This document shows, piece by piece, positions 7,165 through 15,768 of a DNA stretch of 64,000 nucleotides. Every line of letters starts with the position of its first letter. Within the stretch, counting starts at the first letter, position 1. Source of the DNA: Candidatus Cybelea septentrionalis (GTDB lineage Bacteria > Vulcanimicrobiota > Vulcanimicrobiia > Vulcanimicrobiales > Vulcanimicrobiaceae); assembly GCA_003158175.1 (NCBI GenBank), contig PMHJ01000037.1, positions 124,713-188,712 of the forward strand, written 5' to 3'. The translations under genes and the position numbers were made by a program. A model generated the notes under the pieces. It ran no database searches. It was given only the letters and a program-made list of their open reading frames with translations, and was not told where the DNA came from.

Positions 7165-9027
7165 GTGAATCGCCCCCTGATGTGCGCGACGGCGCTGCTA
7201 ATAACGACGCTCGTTGTGCCCCCGGCGCGTGCTCAAGCGCCGCTGGTCGTGGGCGCAGTGCGCGATCAGCGCGGGGTTCCCGTCGCAGGGGCGGCAGTCG
7301 TCGGACGCCGGGGTAACCAGGCGCCACTCCGCACCACGACGGACGGGTTAGGCACCTTCGCGCTCGCGGCCTCGGGCGTCATTTCAGTCCTGGTCACCTG
7401 CCGATATTGCGGCCCGGCGGTCGTTTCGGTACACGCCGGCGAGCCGGTCGTCGTGATCGTCGAGCGCTACGAGGCCCTAACCTCGGACGCACCCTCCTCG
7501 AGCGATCTGGAGAACCTGCCGTACGCCCACGTCGAGTCGGCATTGGCGTTGCGCCCATTTACGCTGCTCGAGCAGAGCGTCGACGCGTATCCCGGTTCCC
7601 GTTTGAGCGATCGCGGCCTCGCGCCGAGCGGCTCCCTGCTGGTCGACGACGGGGCCCCCAACTACGACGTCGTCAACGGGAGCTCGCCCTACGAACTCGT
7701 GCCGGCGCAATACGAGCGAACGGCGGCCCTGGGCGACGCGAGCGACGCGTATCTCTACGGCGATCAGGCCGCGGGGGGCACCGTGACCGCAAGCCCCTTC
7801 GGAGGCGATTCGAACTGGCAGGTCGCAACGCTAGGGAGCGATGCAATCGCGCGCGCGCAGATCGGCTCGGATAACCTTGGGGCCGTCCTCGGCTCGTTTA
7901 CCAACGATGAAGAGGCGCGCCAGCGCACCGATCTTTCCGCGAACTTCTCCTTGGGGGCAGACCAGTCGCTCGCAGTTGCGGCCGGCAGCGAACAAGGGCG
8001 TACGTTTACCTCGGGGACGTCGCAGTATGCCGGGAGCTTTTCCTTCGCCGATGCGACGTATGCCGATCCGCAACTCGCGAACTTATACGTTTCGGCAGTT
8101 CTCGATCGCGGCAACTATGTGCTCGGCACGGGTCAAAACACCTCGACCTCGGTCTGGTCGGATTCGGGCCTGAACATCGGCATTCGTTCTCTCGGAGCGG
8201 TCTCGGCATTTGCCGATCTCGGCGTTCGTGCTTCGACCGGATTCTACGATCAGCAGACGCCGTACTACTACTATTCTCCGTTGCCCCGCGTCGGCGCGGA
8301 CCTGACGCAGACGCGCGCCAACGCCGGCGTGAATGCGAGCGGCCGCGATTACGACATTACCGCCGCGGTCGGTACGTTTTGGGTCGATTATGCCGGCGGC
8401 ACGACCGGAGTCTCTGCGCCTGCGAAGGCCGCGCTGGCGCTCCCGTCGGTTCAAGCGCAACTCTTTCCGAATCAAAGATGGAGCATCGATCTGCAGGACA
8501 GCGATTCGTTCACGCTGCCGACCTTCGTCGATCAATACGAATACTCCGGACCCATCGTCAACGCCGTAGAATACGATCGCAACGCACTTCTCGCCGAAGC
8601 CCTCAGCTATACCGATCAAGCGCGCTTGCGAGTTTCGCTCGAACAAGCGACGCAGCGTGTTGCCGGCGCATCGTCCGGCACGATTACCTCTGCCGGTATC
8701 TCCGCGATCTGGCAGATCGCCCCGTCGATCGCGCTGCACGCATGGACGATGCATGTGACCGACACGGTCCCGGCCTACGCGTTGACGACGGCGTACGACG
8801 GAAGCATGGCGCCCACCGTCAACGCGTTTTGGTTAACCTACGACGCCCCCGGCGGCCTGCGGCTCGACGCGATCTACCGGCGAGACTTGCTCGATGGAGC
8901 ACCGTTCTATCACGTCGACGGCGACCTCTCAGGACCCATCGCGAACCGCCTTCGCTGGTATGCCGGCGTCGAAGACCGGACGCGCCGGACGTTTCTGGAC
9001 GTGGGTCTACGCTTCGGCGGTCACTGA
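7165..9027 (+). CDS. TonB-dependent receptor-like outer-membrane protein
   Basis: The 620-residue protein begins at GTG and has a Sec signal (cleaved after PARAQA). A carboxypeptidase-regulatory-like beta-sandwich (about 27-100, VVGAVRDQRGVPVAGAAV) is followed by a plug-like region (about 110-230, with LAPSGSLLVDDGAPNYD). The rest is a beta-barrel rich in alternating Tyr/Ser/Asp strands. This layout is that of TonB-linked receptors, though the barrel is short and I see no clear TonB box. It would take up a chelated metal or organic ligand using the TonB protein encoded near 27 kb. It is divergent from the TPR group and convergent with pnp, with 25 bp between stops. Confidence 0.75.
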   Translation: MNRPLMCATALLITTLVVPPARAQAPLVVGAVRDQRGVPVAGAAVVGRRGNQAPLRTTTDGLGTFALAASGVISVLVTCRYCGPAVVSVHAGEPVVVIVERYEALTSDAPSSSDLENLPYAHVESALALRPFTLLEQSVDAYPGSRLSDRGLAPSGSLLVDDGAPNYDVVNGSSPYELVPAQYERTAALGDASDAYLYGDQAAGGTVTASPFGGDSNWQVATLGSDAIARAQIGSDNLGAVLGSFTNDEEARQRTDLSANFSLGADQSLAVAAGSEQGRTFTSGTSQYAGSFSFADATYADPQLANLYVSAVLDRGNYVLGTGQNTSTSVWSDSGLNIGIRSLGAVSAFADLGVRASTGFYDQQTPYYYYSPLPRVGADLTQTRANAGVNASGRDYDITAAVGTFWVDYAGGTTGVSAPAKAALALPSVQAQLFPNQRWSIDLQDSDSFTLPTFVDQYEYSGPIVNAVEYDRNALLAEALSYTDQARLRVSLEQATQRVAGASSGTITSAGISAIWQIAPSIALHAWTMHVTDTVPAYALTTAYDGSMAPTVNAFWLTYDAPGGLRLDAIYRRDLLDGAPFYHVDGDLSGPIANRLRWYAGVEDRTRRTFLDVGLRFGGH

Positions 9028-9052
9028 CGCTGCGCCGCTCCTTTGCGCGACG

Positions 9053-11374
9053 TTACTCGTCGTCTCGCCCGTGCGGGCGTCTACGCCGCCGCATCGGAGG
9101 AGCGCCAGGTGCACTCGCCGCCACCGGCGGCCCGGATTCGCGCGGCGGCCCGGATTCGCGCGGCGGCCCGGATTCGCGCGGCGGACCGGATTCGCGCGGC
9201 GGACCGGATTCGCGCGGCGGGCGCGTTCCACGCCCCACGAAATCGCCGTTCCCCGAGCCGCCTCCCAAAAGGGCCTTTCGCGACAGATTGATGCGGCCTT
9301 GGCCGTCGATCTCCATGACCTTCACCATGACCTCGTCGCCGAGCTTGACCACGTCTTCAACCTTATCGACGCGGGTCGGCGCGAGCTGGCTGATGTGAAC
9401 CAGCCCTTCCTTACCCGGTAGTATCTGGACGAAGGCGCCGATCGTGATAATGCGCGTCACCTTGCCGAGATAGGTCTCCCCAACGGCGATCTCTTTAGTG
9501 AGGTTTTCGACGATCTGCTTGGCCTTGTCGCCTGATGCGCCGTCGAGGGACGTGATGAATACGCTGCCGTCGTCCTCGATATCGATCTTCTCGACGCCCG
9601 TGTCGGCGATGATCTTATTGATGACTTTGCCGCCGGGGCCAATGACGTCTTTGATTTTGGCGGGATCGATCTTCATCACGATCATGCGCGGGGCATACTG
9701 CGAAAGCTCTTCGCGCGGACCGGGGATTGTCTCGGCAAGTTTATCGATGATAAAGTGCCGGGATTTTCGCGCTTGTTCCATCGCTTCGCGCATGATGCCG
9801 ATCGTGATGCCCTGCACTTTGATATCCATTTGAATCGCGGTGATGCCCTTCTTGGTGCCCGCGACTTTGAAGTCCATCTCGCCGAGCGCATCTTCGATGC
9901 CTTGGATATCGGTGAGCACGGCATACTTATCGCCCTTGAGGATCAAACCCATCGCCACACCGGCGACGTGCTCGCGAATCGGCACTCCCGCATCCATCAG
10001 TGCGAGCGTCGAGCCGCAGACCGAGGCCATCGACGAGGAGCCGTTGGACTCGAGCACTTCGCTCATCAGACGCAGCGTGTACGGAAAATCTTCCTTGGCT
10101 GGAAGAACGGCTGCTAAAGCACGTTCGGCAAGATAGCCGTGGCCGATTTCGCGGCGGCCTGGGCCGCGCATCGGGCGCGTCTCGCCGACAGAGTAGGGCG
10201 GAAAGTTGTAAAAGTGCATGTAGCGCTTGTTTTCCAGCGCCATGATGCCGTCGAGACGCTGCGCGTCGCTGGTCGAGCCCAGCGTCGCGGCGGTGAAGAC
10301 CTGCGTTTGGCCCCGGGTGAAAATGCCCGAACCGTGGACGCGCGGCACGTAGTGCACTTTGCACCAGATCGGACGGATCTCATCGGGCTTACGTCCGTCG
10401 GGACGAATCCGCTCGTCAACGACCATGGTACGAAGCTCCTCTTCTTCCATCGTCTTGACGATCTTGGCAAACTCTTTGCCGGTCGAAGGTGGCTCGAGTA
10501 ACGCTTTGACGGCCTCGTCTTTCTTGCCGCAACGCTCCCGCGCTTCGTCAACCGAAATCTTTGCGAACGCCGCTTCGCGCTTCTGCTTATCGACGACACG
10601 CATCGCGCTGGCAACGTCTTTGCCGAATGCTTTGCGCACCCACTTGTCGAGGGTCGGATCCAGCTTCGCGACGGGATACTCGCGCTTGGCCTTACCGGCT
10701 TTTTTCGCGAGCTGGTCGATCGCCTTGACGATCTTTCGAATCTCGGCGTGCGCGAACTCGACGGCGCCCAGGAAGTCTTCCTCGGCGATCTCCTTGCCTT
10801 CGCCCTCGACCATCATGACGGCATCGGCCGTGCCGGCGATCACGATGTCCATGCCGCCGGTTTCGTACTGCGGAAGCGTTGGATTGCAGATATAGTTGCC
10901 GCTCTCGTCGCGTCCGACGCGCACTGCGGCGACGGTCTTCTCGAAGGGAATATCGCTGAGCGCGAGCGCTGCGCCCGCGGCGCATACGCCGAGCACGTCC
11001 GCATCGAGCTCGGGATCGACCGAGAGCACCGTAGCGACAATCTGGATGTCGTTGCGGAAACCATCGGGAAAGAGCGGGCGAATGGGGCGGTCGATCTGTC
11101 GCGAGCTGATCACCGCATGCTCTGAGGGACGTCCTTCGCGCTTGATATACCCGCCGGGAATCTTTCCGGCAGCGTACATTTTCTCTTCGAAGTCGCAGGT
11201 GAGGGGGAAGAAATCGATCCCTTCGCGGGGCTTTTCGGAAGCGGTTACGGCGCAGAGCACGACGTTTTGGTCGCCATAACGAACCAGCGCGGAGCCGTTT
11301 GCTTGCTTCGCAAGTTCGCCAGTTTCGATGACCATCGTGCGCCCGCCGACCGTCAAAGTAACGGATTCGGGCAC
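9053..11374 (-). CDS. pnp: Polyribonucleotide nucleotidyltransferase (PNPase)
   Basis: The 773-residue enzyme carries two RNase PH domains separated by an alpha-helical linker, then a KH domain (VIGPGGKVINKI) and an S1 domain (GETYLGKVTRIITIGAFVQI). It degrades RNA 3'-to-5' phosphorolytically and can add tails. Classical signatures such as GGYIKREGRPSE and GRREIGHG are intact. The C-terminus after S1 is unusual: a five-fold RESGPP repeat encoded by 18-bp tandem repeats and then an Arg-rich end (MRRRRRPHGRDDE). That tail may bind RNA or partner proteins. rpsO, its frequent neighbour, lies about 4 kb away on the same strand with unrelated genes between. Confidence 0.98.
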   Translation of the reverse strand: MPESVTLTVGGRTMVIETGELAKQANGSALVRYGDQNVVLCAVTASEKPREGIDFFPLTCDFEEKMYAAGKIPGGYIKREGRPSEHAVISSRQIDRPIRPLFPDGFRNDIQIVATVLSVDPELDADVLGVCAAGAALALSDIPFEKTVAAVRVGRDESGNYICNPTLPQYETGGMDIVIAGTADAVMMVEGEGKEIAEEDFLGAVEFAHAEIRKIVKAIDQLAKKAGKAKREYPVAKLDPTLDKWVRKAFGKDVASAMRVVDKQKREAAFAKISVDEARERCGKKDEAVKALLEPPSTGKEFAKIVKTMEEEELRTMVVDERIRPDGRKPDEIRPIWCKVHYVPRVHGSGIFTRGQTQVFTAATLGSTSDAQRLDGIMALENKRYMHFYNFPPYSVGETRPMRGPGRREIGHGYLAERALAAVLPAKEDFPYTLRLMSEVLESNGSSSMASVCGSTLALMDAGVPIREHVAGVAMGLILKGDKYAVLTDIQGIEDALGEMDFKVAGTKKGITAIQMDIKVQGITIGIMREAMEQARKSRHFIIDKLAETIPGPREELSQYAPRMIVMKIDPAKIKDVIGPGGKVINKIIADTGVEKIDIEDDGSVFITSLDGASGDKAKQIVENLTKEIAVGETYLGKVTRIITIGAFVQILPGKEGLVHISQLAPTRVDKVEDVVKLGDEVMVKVMEIDGQGRINLSRKALLGGGSGNGDFVGRGTRPPRESGPPRESGPPRESGPPRESGPPRESGPPVAASAPGAPPMRRRRRPHGRDDE
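9127..9216. repeat. Five 18-bp tandem repeats in the 3' end of pnp
   Basis: Five head-to-tail units of 18 bp occur; units 1-3 read GCGGCCCGGATTCGCGCG, and units 4-5 differ by one base (GCGGACCGGATTCGCGCG). The unit is a multiple of three, so each copy encodes one RESGPP hexapeptide on the minus strand. Such repeats change copy number by slippage, so tail length may vary between strains. Confidence 0.95.
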
Positions 11375-11494
11375 AGTATCTCCTAATTTTCTGTCTTAAT
11401 CGTTTTGTTTAACCGCGTCGCATTCGGTTTTTGCCGAGGAACGCCCTGCCCCGCGAGGCTGTACGGTTCATAGGGTCCGGCACACTGCGGCTGG

Positions 11495-11500
11495 TATAAC
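11495..11500 (+). promoter_or_regulatory. Extended -10 promoter implying a leaderless transketolase mRNA
   Basis: TGGTATAAC matches an extended -10 (TGn plus TATAAC). The hexamer ends only 7 nt before the transketolase ATG at 11508, so transcription would begin at or next to the start codon. No Shine-Dalgarno or good -35 is visible. Confidence 0.5.
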
Positions 11501-11507
11501 GGCTCCC

Positions 11508-12365
11508 ATGCATAGCCTTACCGCCGAGAACTTAACCGAGTTGAAACTAAAGGCCAACGACGTCCGCCAGGGCATCATTCGCTCGCTGCTGGCGGCCGGC
11601 TCGGGGCATTCGGCCGGACCGTTGGACATGTCGGACGTTTTTACGGCGCTCTATGGGCATTTGATGCGGCACGACCCATCCAATCCCCAGTGGCCCGAGC
11701 GCGATCGTCTGCTCCTCTCGTGCGGACATATTGCGCCGGTCCGTTACTCGGCGATGGCTAACTTCGGGTATTTTCCGGTCGAGGAGTTGCTGACGCTGCG
11801 TAAGTTCGGCTCGCGTCTGCAAGGGCACCCGGAACGCGTATCGCTTCCGTCGGTCGAGACGACGTCCGGTCCGCTGGGTGAAGGCCTCGCGCAGGGCGTC
11901 GGCATGGCACTTGGGGCGAAGATGGATGGCAAGGACTTTCACGTCTGGGTCGTTACGTCGGACGCGGAGCACCAGTGCGGTTTGCATTGGGAAGCCGTGC
12001 TGACCGGCGCGAAGTTCAAGCTGAACAACCTCACCGCAATCGTCGACCGCAACTTCATCCAAATCGACGGCAGCACGGAGGACGTGATGCCGCTCGAGCC
12101 GTTTGCGCAAAAATACCGTGCATTCAATTGGGAAGTCTTCGAGTGCGACGGCAACGATATTGCGGAGTTCATCGCCACGGCGGAACGCGCGCGGAGTTAC
12201 AAAGGCAAGCCGCAGGTAATCATAGCCAACACGATTCCCGGGAAGGGCGTATCGTACATGGAGGGCGACTATCTCTGGCACGGCAAGCCGCCCAACGCGG
12301 CGCAGGCCGACGAAGCGTTGCGCGAGCTGGCCGCCGAGCGCGAACGGATTCTCGCTCATGAGTAG
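11508..12365 (+). CDS. Transketolase, N-terminal (ThDP-binding) subunit
   Basis: The 285-residue protein is the N-terminal half of a split transketolase; the C-terminal half follows with an 8-bp overlap. Conserved landmarks include GSGHSAGPLDMSDV, SCGHIAPVRYSAMA, TTSGPLGEGLAQGVGMA and IPGKGVSYMEG. Transketolase moves two-carbon ketol units between sugar phosphates using thiamine diphosphate. One oddity: the usual GDG of the ThDP/Mg motif reads SDA here (VTSDAEHQCG), with the downstream DRNFIQIDG part retained. The split pair may act on a substrate other than classical pentose phosphates, or the motif may be functionally tolerant. Confidence 0.9.
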   Translation: MHSLTAENLTELKLKANDVRQGIIRSLLAAGSGHSAGPLDMSDVFTALYGHLMRHDPSNPQWPERDRLLLSCGHIAPVRYSAMANFGYFPVEELLTLRKFGSRLQGHPERVSLPSVETTSGPLGEGLAQGVGMALGAKMDGKDFHVWVVTSDAEHQCGLHWEAVLTGAKFKLNNLTAIVDRNFIQIDGSTEDVMPLEPFAQKYRAFNWEVFECDGNDIAEFIATAERARSYKGKPQVIIANTIPGKGVSYMEGDYLWHGKPPNAAQADEALRELAAERERILAHE

Positions 12366-13371
12366 CGGAACACCGGTCCTTGACGCTGCCGCGCAGAGGA
12401 TGCATTTGGCCGACTATCGCGCCGCCGACCTCAAGCTGGTCCCGACGCGCAACGGTTTCGGCGAAGGATTGATCGAGGCCGGATCGCGCAGTCGCGACGT
12501 GCTCGGCATCTGTGCCGATCTCTCCGAATCGACGCGATTTGAAGGCTTTAAGAAGGCATATCCGGAGCAGTACATCGAGATCGGCGTCTCCGAGCAGATG
12601 CTCGTCGCGATGGCGGGCGGACTCGCCGCGGTTGGAAAGATTCCTTGGATCGCGAGTTATGCGATGTTCAATCCCGGGCGTTCGTGGGAGCAAGTGCGTA
12701 CGATCATGGCGCTCAACGAAACCAACGTCAAGATCGCGGGCGCCCATGCCGGCGTCTCCGTCGGCCCCGACGGCGCGACGCATCAAGCGATCGAAGACAT
12801 CGCCATCATGCGCGTCATCCCGCACATGACGGTCGTCGTCCCGTGCGACTCCGTCCAAACCAAGAAAGCGGCGATCGCGCTCTCCGAGATGTGGGGGCCG
12901 GTTTATCTGCGGTTTGGCCGCGAGAAATCGGCCGTGATCACCACCGACGAAACGCCGTTCGAAATCGGCAAGGCCCAGATTTTAAGGGAAGGAAACGACG
13001 TGGCGATTATTGCTTGCGGCATTCTCGTCTACAACTCGCTCGTCGCCGCCGACCGGCTTTCTGCTCAACATGGCATCGAATGCCGGGTGGTCAACAATCA
13101 CACGGTCAAGCCGATGGACGAAGCCGCCGTCGTCGACGCCGCGCGCAGCTGCGGCTCGATCGTGACGGTCGAGGAGCACCAACGGCAGGCCGGCATGGGC
13201 TCGCGCGTGGCCGAGATTCTCGCGCAGCACCATCCGGTGCCGATCGAGTTCATCGGCGTCGACGATCGTTTCGGACAATCCGGCGATCCCTTCGAGCTGG
13301 TCGAGTATTACGGGATGGGCGCGGACTCGATCGTCGAAGCCGCCCGTCGCGCGCACTCCCGCAAGAAGTAG
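12358..13371 (+). CDS. Transketolase, C-terminal (pyrimidine-binding) subunit
   Basis: The 337-residue protein has the Pyr domain (IGVSEQMLVAMAGGLA, with the catalytic Glu that activates ThDP) and the transketolase C-terminal domain (about 205-330, CRVVNNHTVKPMD). It overlaps the N-terminal subunit gene by 8 bp, so the two should be made together and form the active site at their interface. It ends 3 bp from the convergent NHL-like lipoprotein gene. The family call is secure; the physiological substrate is not read from sequence. Confidence 0.92.
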   Translation: MSSGTPVLDAAAQRMHLADYRAADLKLVPTRNGFGEGLIEAGSRSRDVLGICADLSESTRFEGFKKAYPEQYIEIGVSEQMLVAMAGGLAAVGKIPWIASYAMFNPGRSWEQVRTIMALNETNVKIAGAHAGVSVGPDGATHQAIEDIAIMRVIPHMTVVVPCDSVQTKKAAIALSEMWGPVYLRFGREKSAVITTDETPFEIGKAQILREGNDVAIIACGILVYNSLVAADRLSAQHGIECRVVNNHTVKPMDEAAVVDAARSCGSIVTVEEHQRQAGMGSRVAEILAQHHPVPIEFIGVDDRFGQSGDPFELVEYYGMGADSIVEAARRAHSRKK

Positions 13372-13374
13372 CCG

Positions 13375-15357
13375 CTACGGTCCGATCGCGAGCGCGTGCG
13401 GATAGGCTTTCACGCCGGGAATCGTGCGAAGAACGTCGACGCTGCCGGGCGCGTATTCGCTGATCGTGCTGTTGGCCGGGTTAGCAACGTAGAGAATGCC
13501 GTTACCATCGAACGTCAGCGCAGTCGGAAAATCGAGGCCCTTGCGAATCGTCCGAACGACTTTCTCGCTACCCGGCGCGAGGACCAGAATCTCTTGGCCG
13601 GAGACGACGTAGAGCTCGCCCGACGGTCCCAATACCGGATCGCCGGGACCCTTACCGTGCGTTACCGGCTTAATGCGGCGAAATGGTCGCTGATGACCGG
13701 AGCGATAGATGCTGATCGAACCCCAACGCGCTTGGTTGCCGCCGTAAGCGTTTGTGACGTAAAGATCGCCCGCCGCATCGAGTGCCAGTCCGTCAGGATA
13801 ATTGATGCCTTGCGTGATCTGGTATTTTGGGTCGGAGTTGCCGGGTGCAAAAACCGAAACGTCGCCGGGGAATCCAACGATTGCGGCATAGAGATTTCCT
13901 TGAGAGTCAAGGGTGATTGCGCAGGGATTGATTCCCGGGCGCCCGATCGTGCGCGACGGGACTCTCTTCCCTGGAGCGTAGACCGTGATGGGCTCGCCGT
14001 TCTGCGGGCACCCACTCGCTACGTAGAGATTCTGCGCGCTGTCGAACGCCAGAGCATAGCCGGCGCCGTGAAGGCCTTTTGTGATCTTCAGCTGCGGTTC
14101 TGAGGCTCCGGGCGCATAGACCGTGATGGTTCCGTTCGGATCGCTGCCGCCGCCGTCGCCGTAAGAGTTGGCGACGTAGAGGTTCCCGGCCGCGTCGAAC
14201 GCGAGTGCCGACGGGCTGACGACGCCGGCGGCGATCGTGCGCAGCACTTTTGTGCGTCCGGAAGCGTAGACGGTTACCGTGGACTCGTAGGCGTTTGCCG
14301 CGTAGAGATTTCCGGCTGAATCGAGCGCGATCGCTTCTGGGTCGTCGAGGCCCGTCACGACGAAGATCGTGCGCAGGGGCGTCGAGTGCCCTGGCTCGTA
14401 CACCGAAATTTGGTTGCGAGCGGGGTTGGCGACATACAGGTCGCCGGCCGCATCGACGGCAAGCGCCGAGGGGTCGTACGTGCCCTTCGTTATCGTATAA
14501 GCCGGCGTTTTCGCGCCCGGCCGATAGACCCGCACGCTCCCGCCGTTGTTAACGTACGGCGCTCTCCCCGAATAGAGAGTTCCTGAGTGATCGAAGGAGA
14601 GCGTGCCAGAAGCCCCAACAATTTTGCGCAATAGGCGGTCGCTGTGGATCGCGTAGACGCTGATGTCCGCACCAATGTCGACGAAAAGCTCTCCGCGAGG
14701 ATTAAATTCGGGCCGGCCAGGCGGATCGCCCGTGGTGTGAATCGTTAAAAAGAGTTTTTCATCTTTGGGCCGGTAGACCGTTATCGTGTCGTGCTCGGTC
14801 GCATAGATGCAGTCTTGACAGTTGGAGACGTAGAGATAACCGGAAGCGTCGACGGCGAGCTGCGTCGGCGAGAAGATGCCATCGGTAATCGAGCGTTCGA
14901 TCTTCGTCGCGCCGGCAGCATATTCGTGGACGCCGAATGCGCGGAAGTTGAAGACGAAGACGTCGCCGGCAGGGTCGATCGCCATTCCGGCGAGCTGTTG
15001 GATGCCCCTCGTAATGGTGCGAGCGGGCGCGTCCGAGCCCGGTGTGTAGACCGTCACCGAGCCCTTGGGTCGCTTACCGTGTCCCTGGTTGGCGACGTAC
15101 AAGTTGCCGGAACGGTCCACGGCAACGGTGAGCGGTTGGTCGATGCCGTTCGTGATCTTGCGCACTGGGACGCTGGCGCCCACCTTGTAGACGAAGATCG
15201 AGTTGCCCAACTCGTTCGCCACGTATAACAGGCCATCAGCGGCGGACTGCGACCCTTCAGCTTGCAAAGGAGCCTGCGGCGGCAGCGCGGGCGTGCCCGA
15301 TCGCATGGTGCACGCCGACACCAGAACGACCGTGGCTAGCGCTGGCAGCCGGCGCAT
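13375..15357 (-). CDS. Secreted lipoprotein with NHL/YncE-like beta-propeller repeats
   Basis: The 660-residue protein has a lipoprotein signal (VLVSAC, Cys 16). About a dozen ~50-residue repeats follow, each with a signature like 'ALDAAGDLYVAN' then 'ITVYAPG...RTI'. These blades fold as one or two beta-propellers outside the cytoplasmic membrane. Ligand or function is unknown; relatives are often annotated NHL-repeat or Vgb-like lyase without activity data. It starts 11 bp downstream of the rpsO stop, so it is probably read from the rpsO promoter, an odd partner for a ribosomal protein. Confidence 0.85.
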   Translation of the reverse strand: MRRLPALATVVLVSACTMRSGTPALPPQAPLQAEGSQSAADGLLYVANELGNSIFVYKVGASVPVRKITNGIDQPLTVAVDRSGNLYVANQGHGKRPKGSVTVYTPGSDAPARTITRGIQQLAGMAIDPAGDVFVFNFRAFGVHEYAAGATKIERSITDGIFSPTQLAVDASGYLYVSNCQDCIYATEHDTITVYRPKDEKLFLTIHTTGDPPGRPEFNPRGELFVDIGADISVYAIHSDRLLRKIVGASGTLSFDHSGTLYSGRAPYVNNGGSVRVYRPGAKTPAYTITKGTYDPSALAVDAAGDLYVANPARNQISVYEPGHSTPLRTIFVVTGLDDPEAIALDSAGNLYAANAYESTVTVYASGRTKVLRTIAAGVVSPSALAFDAAGNLYVANSYGDGGGSDPNGTITVYAPGASEPQLKITKGLHGAGYALAFDSAQNLYVASGCPQNGEPITVYAPGKRVPSRTIGRPGINPCAITLDSQGNLYAAIVGFPGDVSVFAPGNSDPKYQITQGINYPDGLALDAAGDLYVTNAYGGNQARWGSISIYRSGHQRPFRRIKPVTHGKGPGDPVLGPSGELYVVSGQEILVLAPGSEKVVRTIRKGLDFPTALTFDGNGILYVANPANSTISEYAPGSVDVLRTIPGVKAYPHALAIGP

Positions 15358-15368
15358 CGATAGAGTTT

Positions 15369-15638
15369 TTAGCGGCGCAGTCCCAGATCCGCAATCAGAC
15401 TACGATAGCGCTCGAGATTTGTCGCGTGTAGATAGTTCAACAAGCGGCGACGTTGCCCGACCTGTAAGAGCAGGCCGCGCCGGCTGTGATGATCTTTCTT
15501 GTGAATCTTGAGGTGCTCGGTGAGTGAGTTGATCGAGGCGGTCAGGACCGCGACTTGCACCTCGGCCGAGCCGGTGTCGTTGGAATCACGGCCATACTTG
15601 GCGGCAATCTCCGCCTTGCGTTCTTTGGTGAGCGGCAC
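15369..15638 (-). CDS. rpsO: 30S ribosomal protein S15
   Basis: The 89-residue product has exactly the S15 family length, with [35 protein letters not shown] and the RRRLLNYL helix. The start is a GTG at 15638, preceded by an AAAGGAG ribosome site 8 nt upstream; the longer frame upstream is not coding. S15 binds the central domain of 16S rRNA early in 30S assembly. It is followed by the propeller lipoprotein instead of pnp. Confidence 0.97.
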   Translation of the reverse strand: MPLTKERKAEIAAKYGRDSNDTGSAEVQVAVLTASINSLTEHLKIHKKDHHSRRGLLLQVGQRRRLLNYLHATNLERYRSLIADLGLRR

Positions 15639-15750
15639 GAATGAAACTCCTTTGACAGGATAGTCTCGCTCGGGTACAGAGTGCTTACCGTCCCGGCGAC
15701 CCGGCTTAGGATAGCAAAGGCGCTCGCGCGGCGCAAGGTGAGGGAGGCTC

Positions 15751-15764
15751 GGCGCAAAAGCGCC
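15751..15764 (+). promoter_or_regulatory. Small hairpin between ribosome site and start codon of the SDR gene
   Basis: GGCGCAAAAGCGCC forms a 5-bp stem with an AAAA loop. It lies between a GGGAGG ribosome site (15742-15747) and the ATG at 15769. Linear spacing would be too long (about 21 nt); folding the hairpin shortens it to about 7 nt. Confidence 0.4.
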
Positions 15765-15768
15765 ATCT

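Noticed and set aside
9127-9216. CRISPR-like repeats
   Set aside because: Units are directly adjacent 18-mers without spacers and encode an in-frame hexapeptide of PNPase.
8379-9398. 339-codon plus-strand frame ending in repeats
   Set aside because: It overlaps the TonB-dependent receptor in another frame and runs antisense into pnp; its repeats are the pnp tandem repeat read on the wrong strand.
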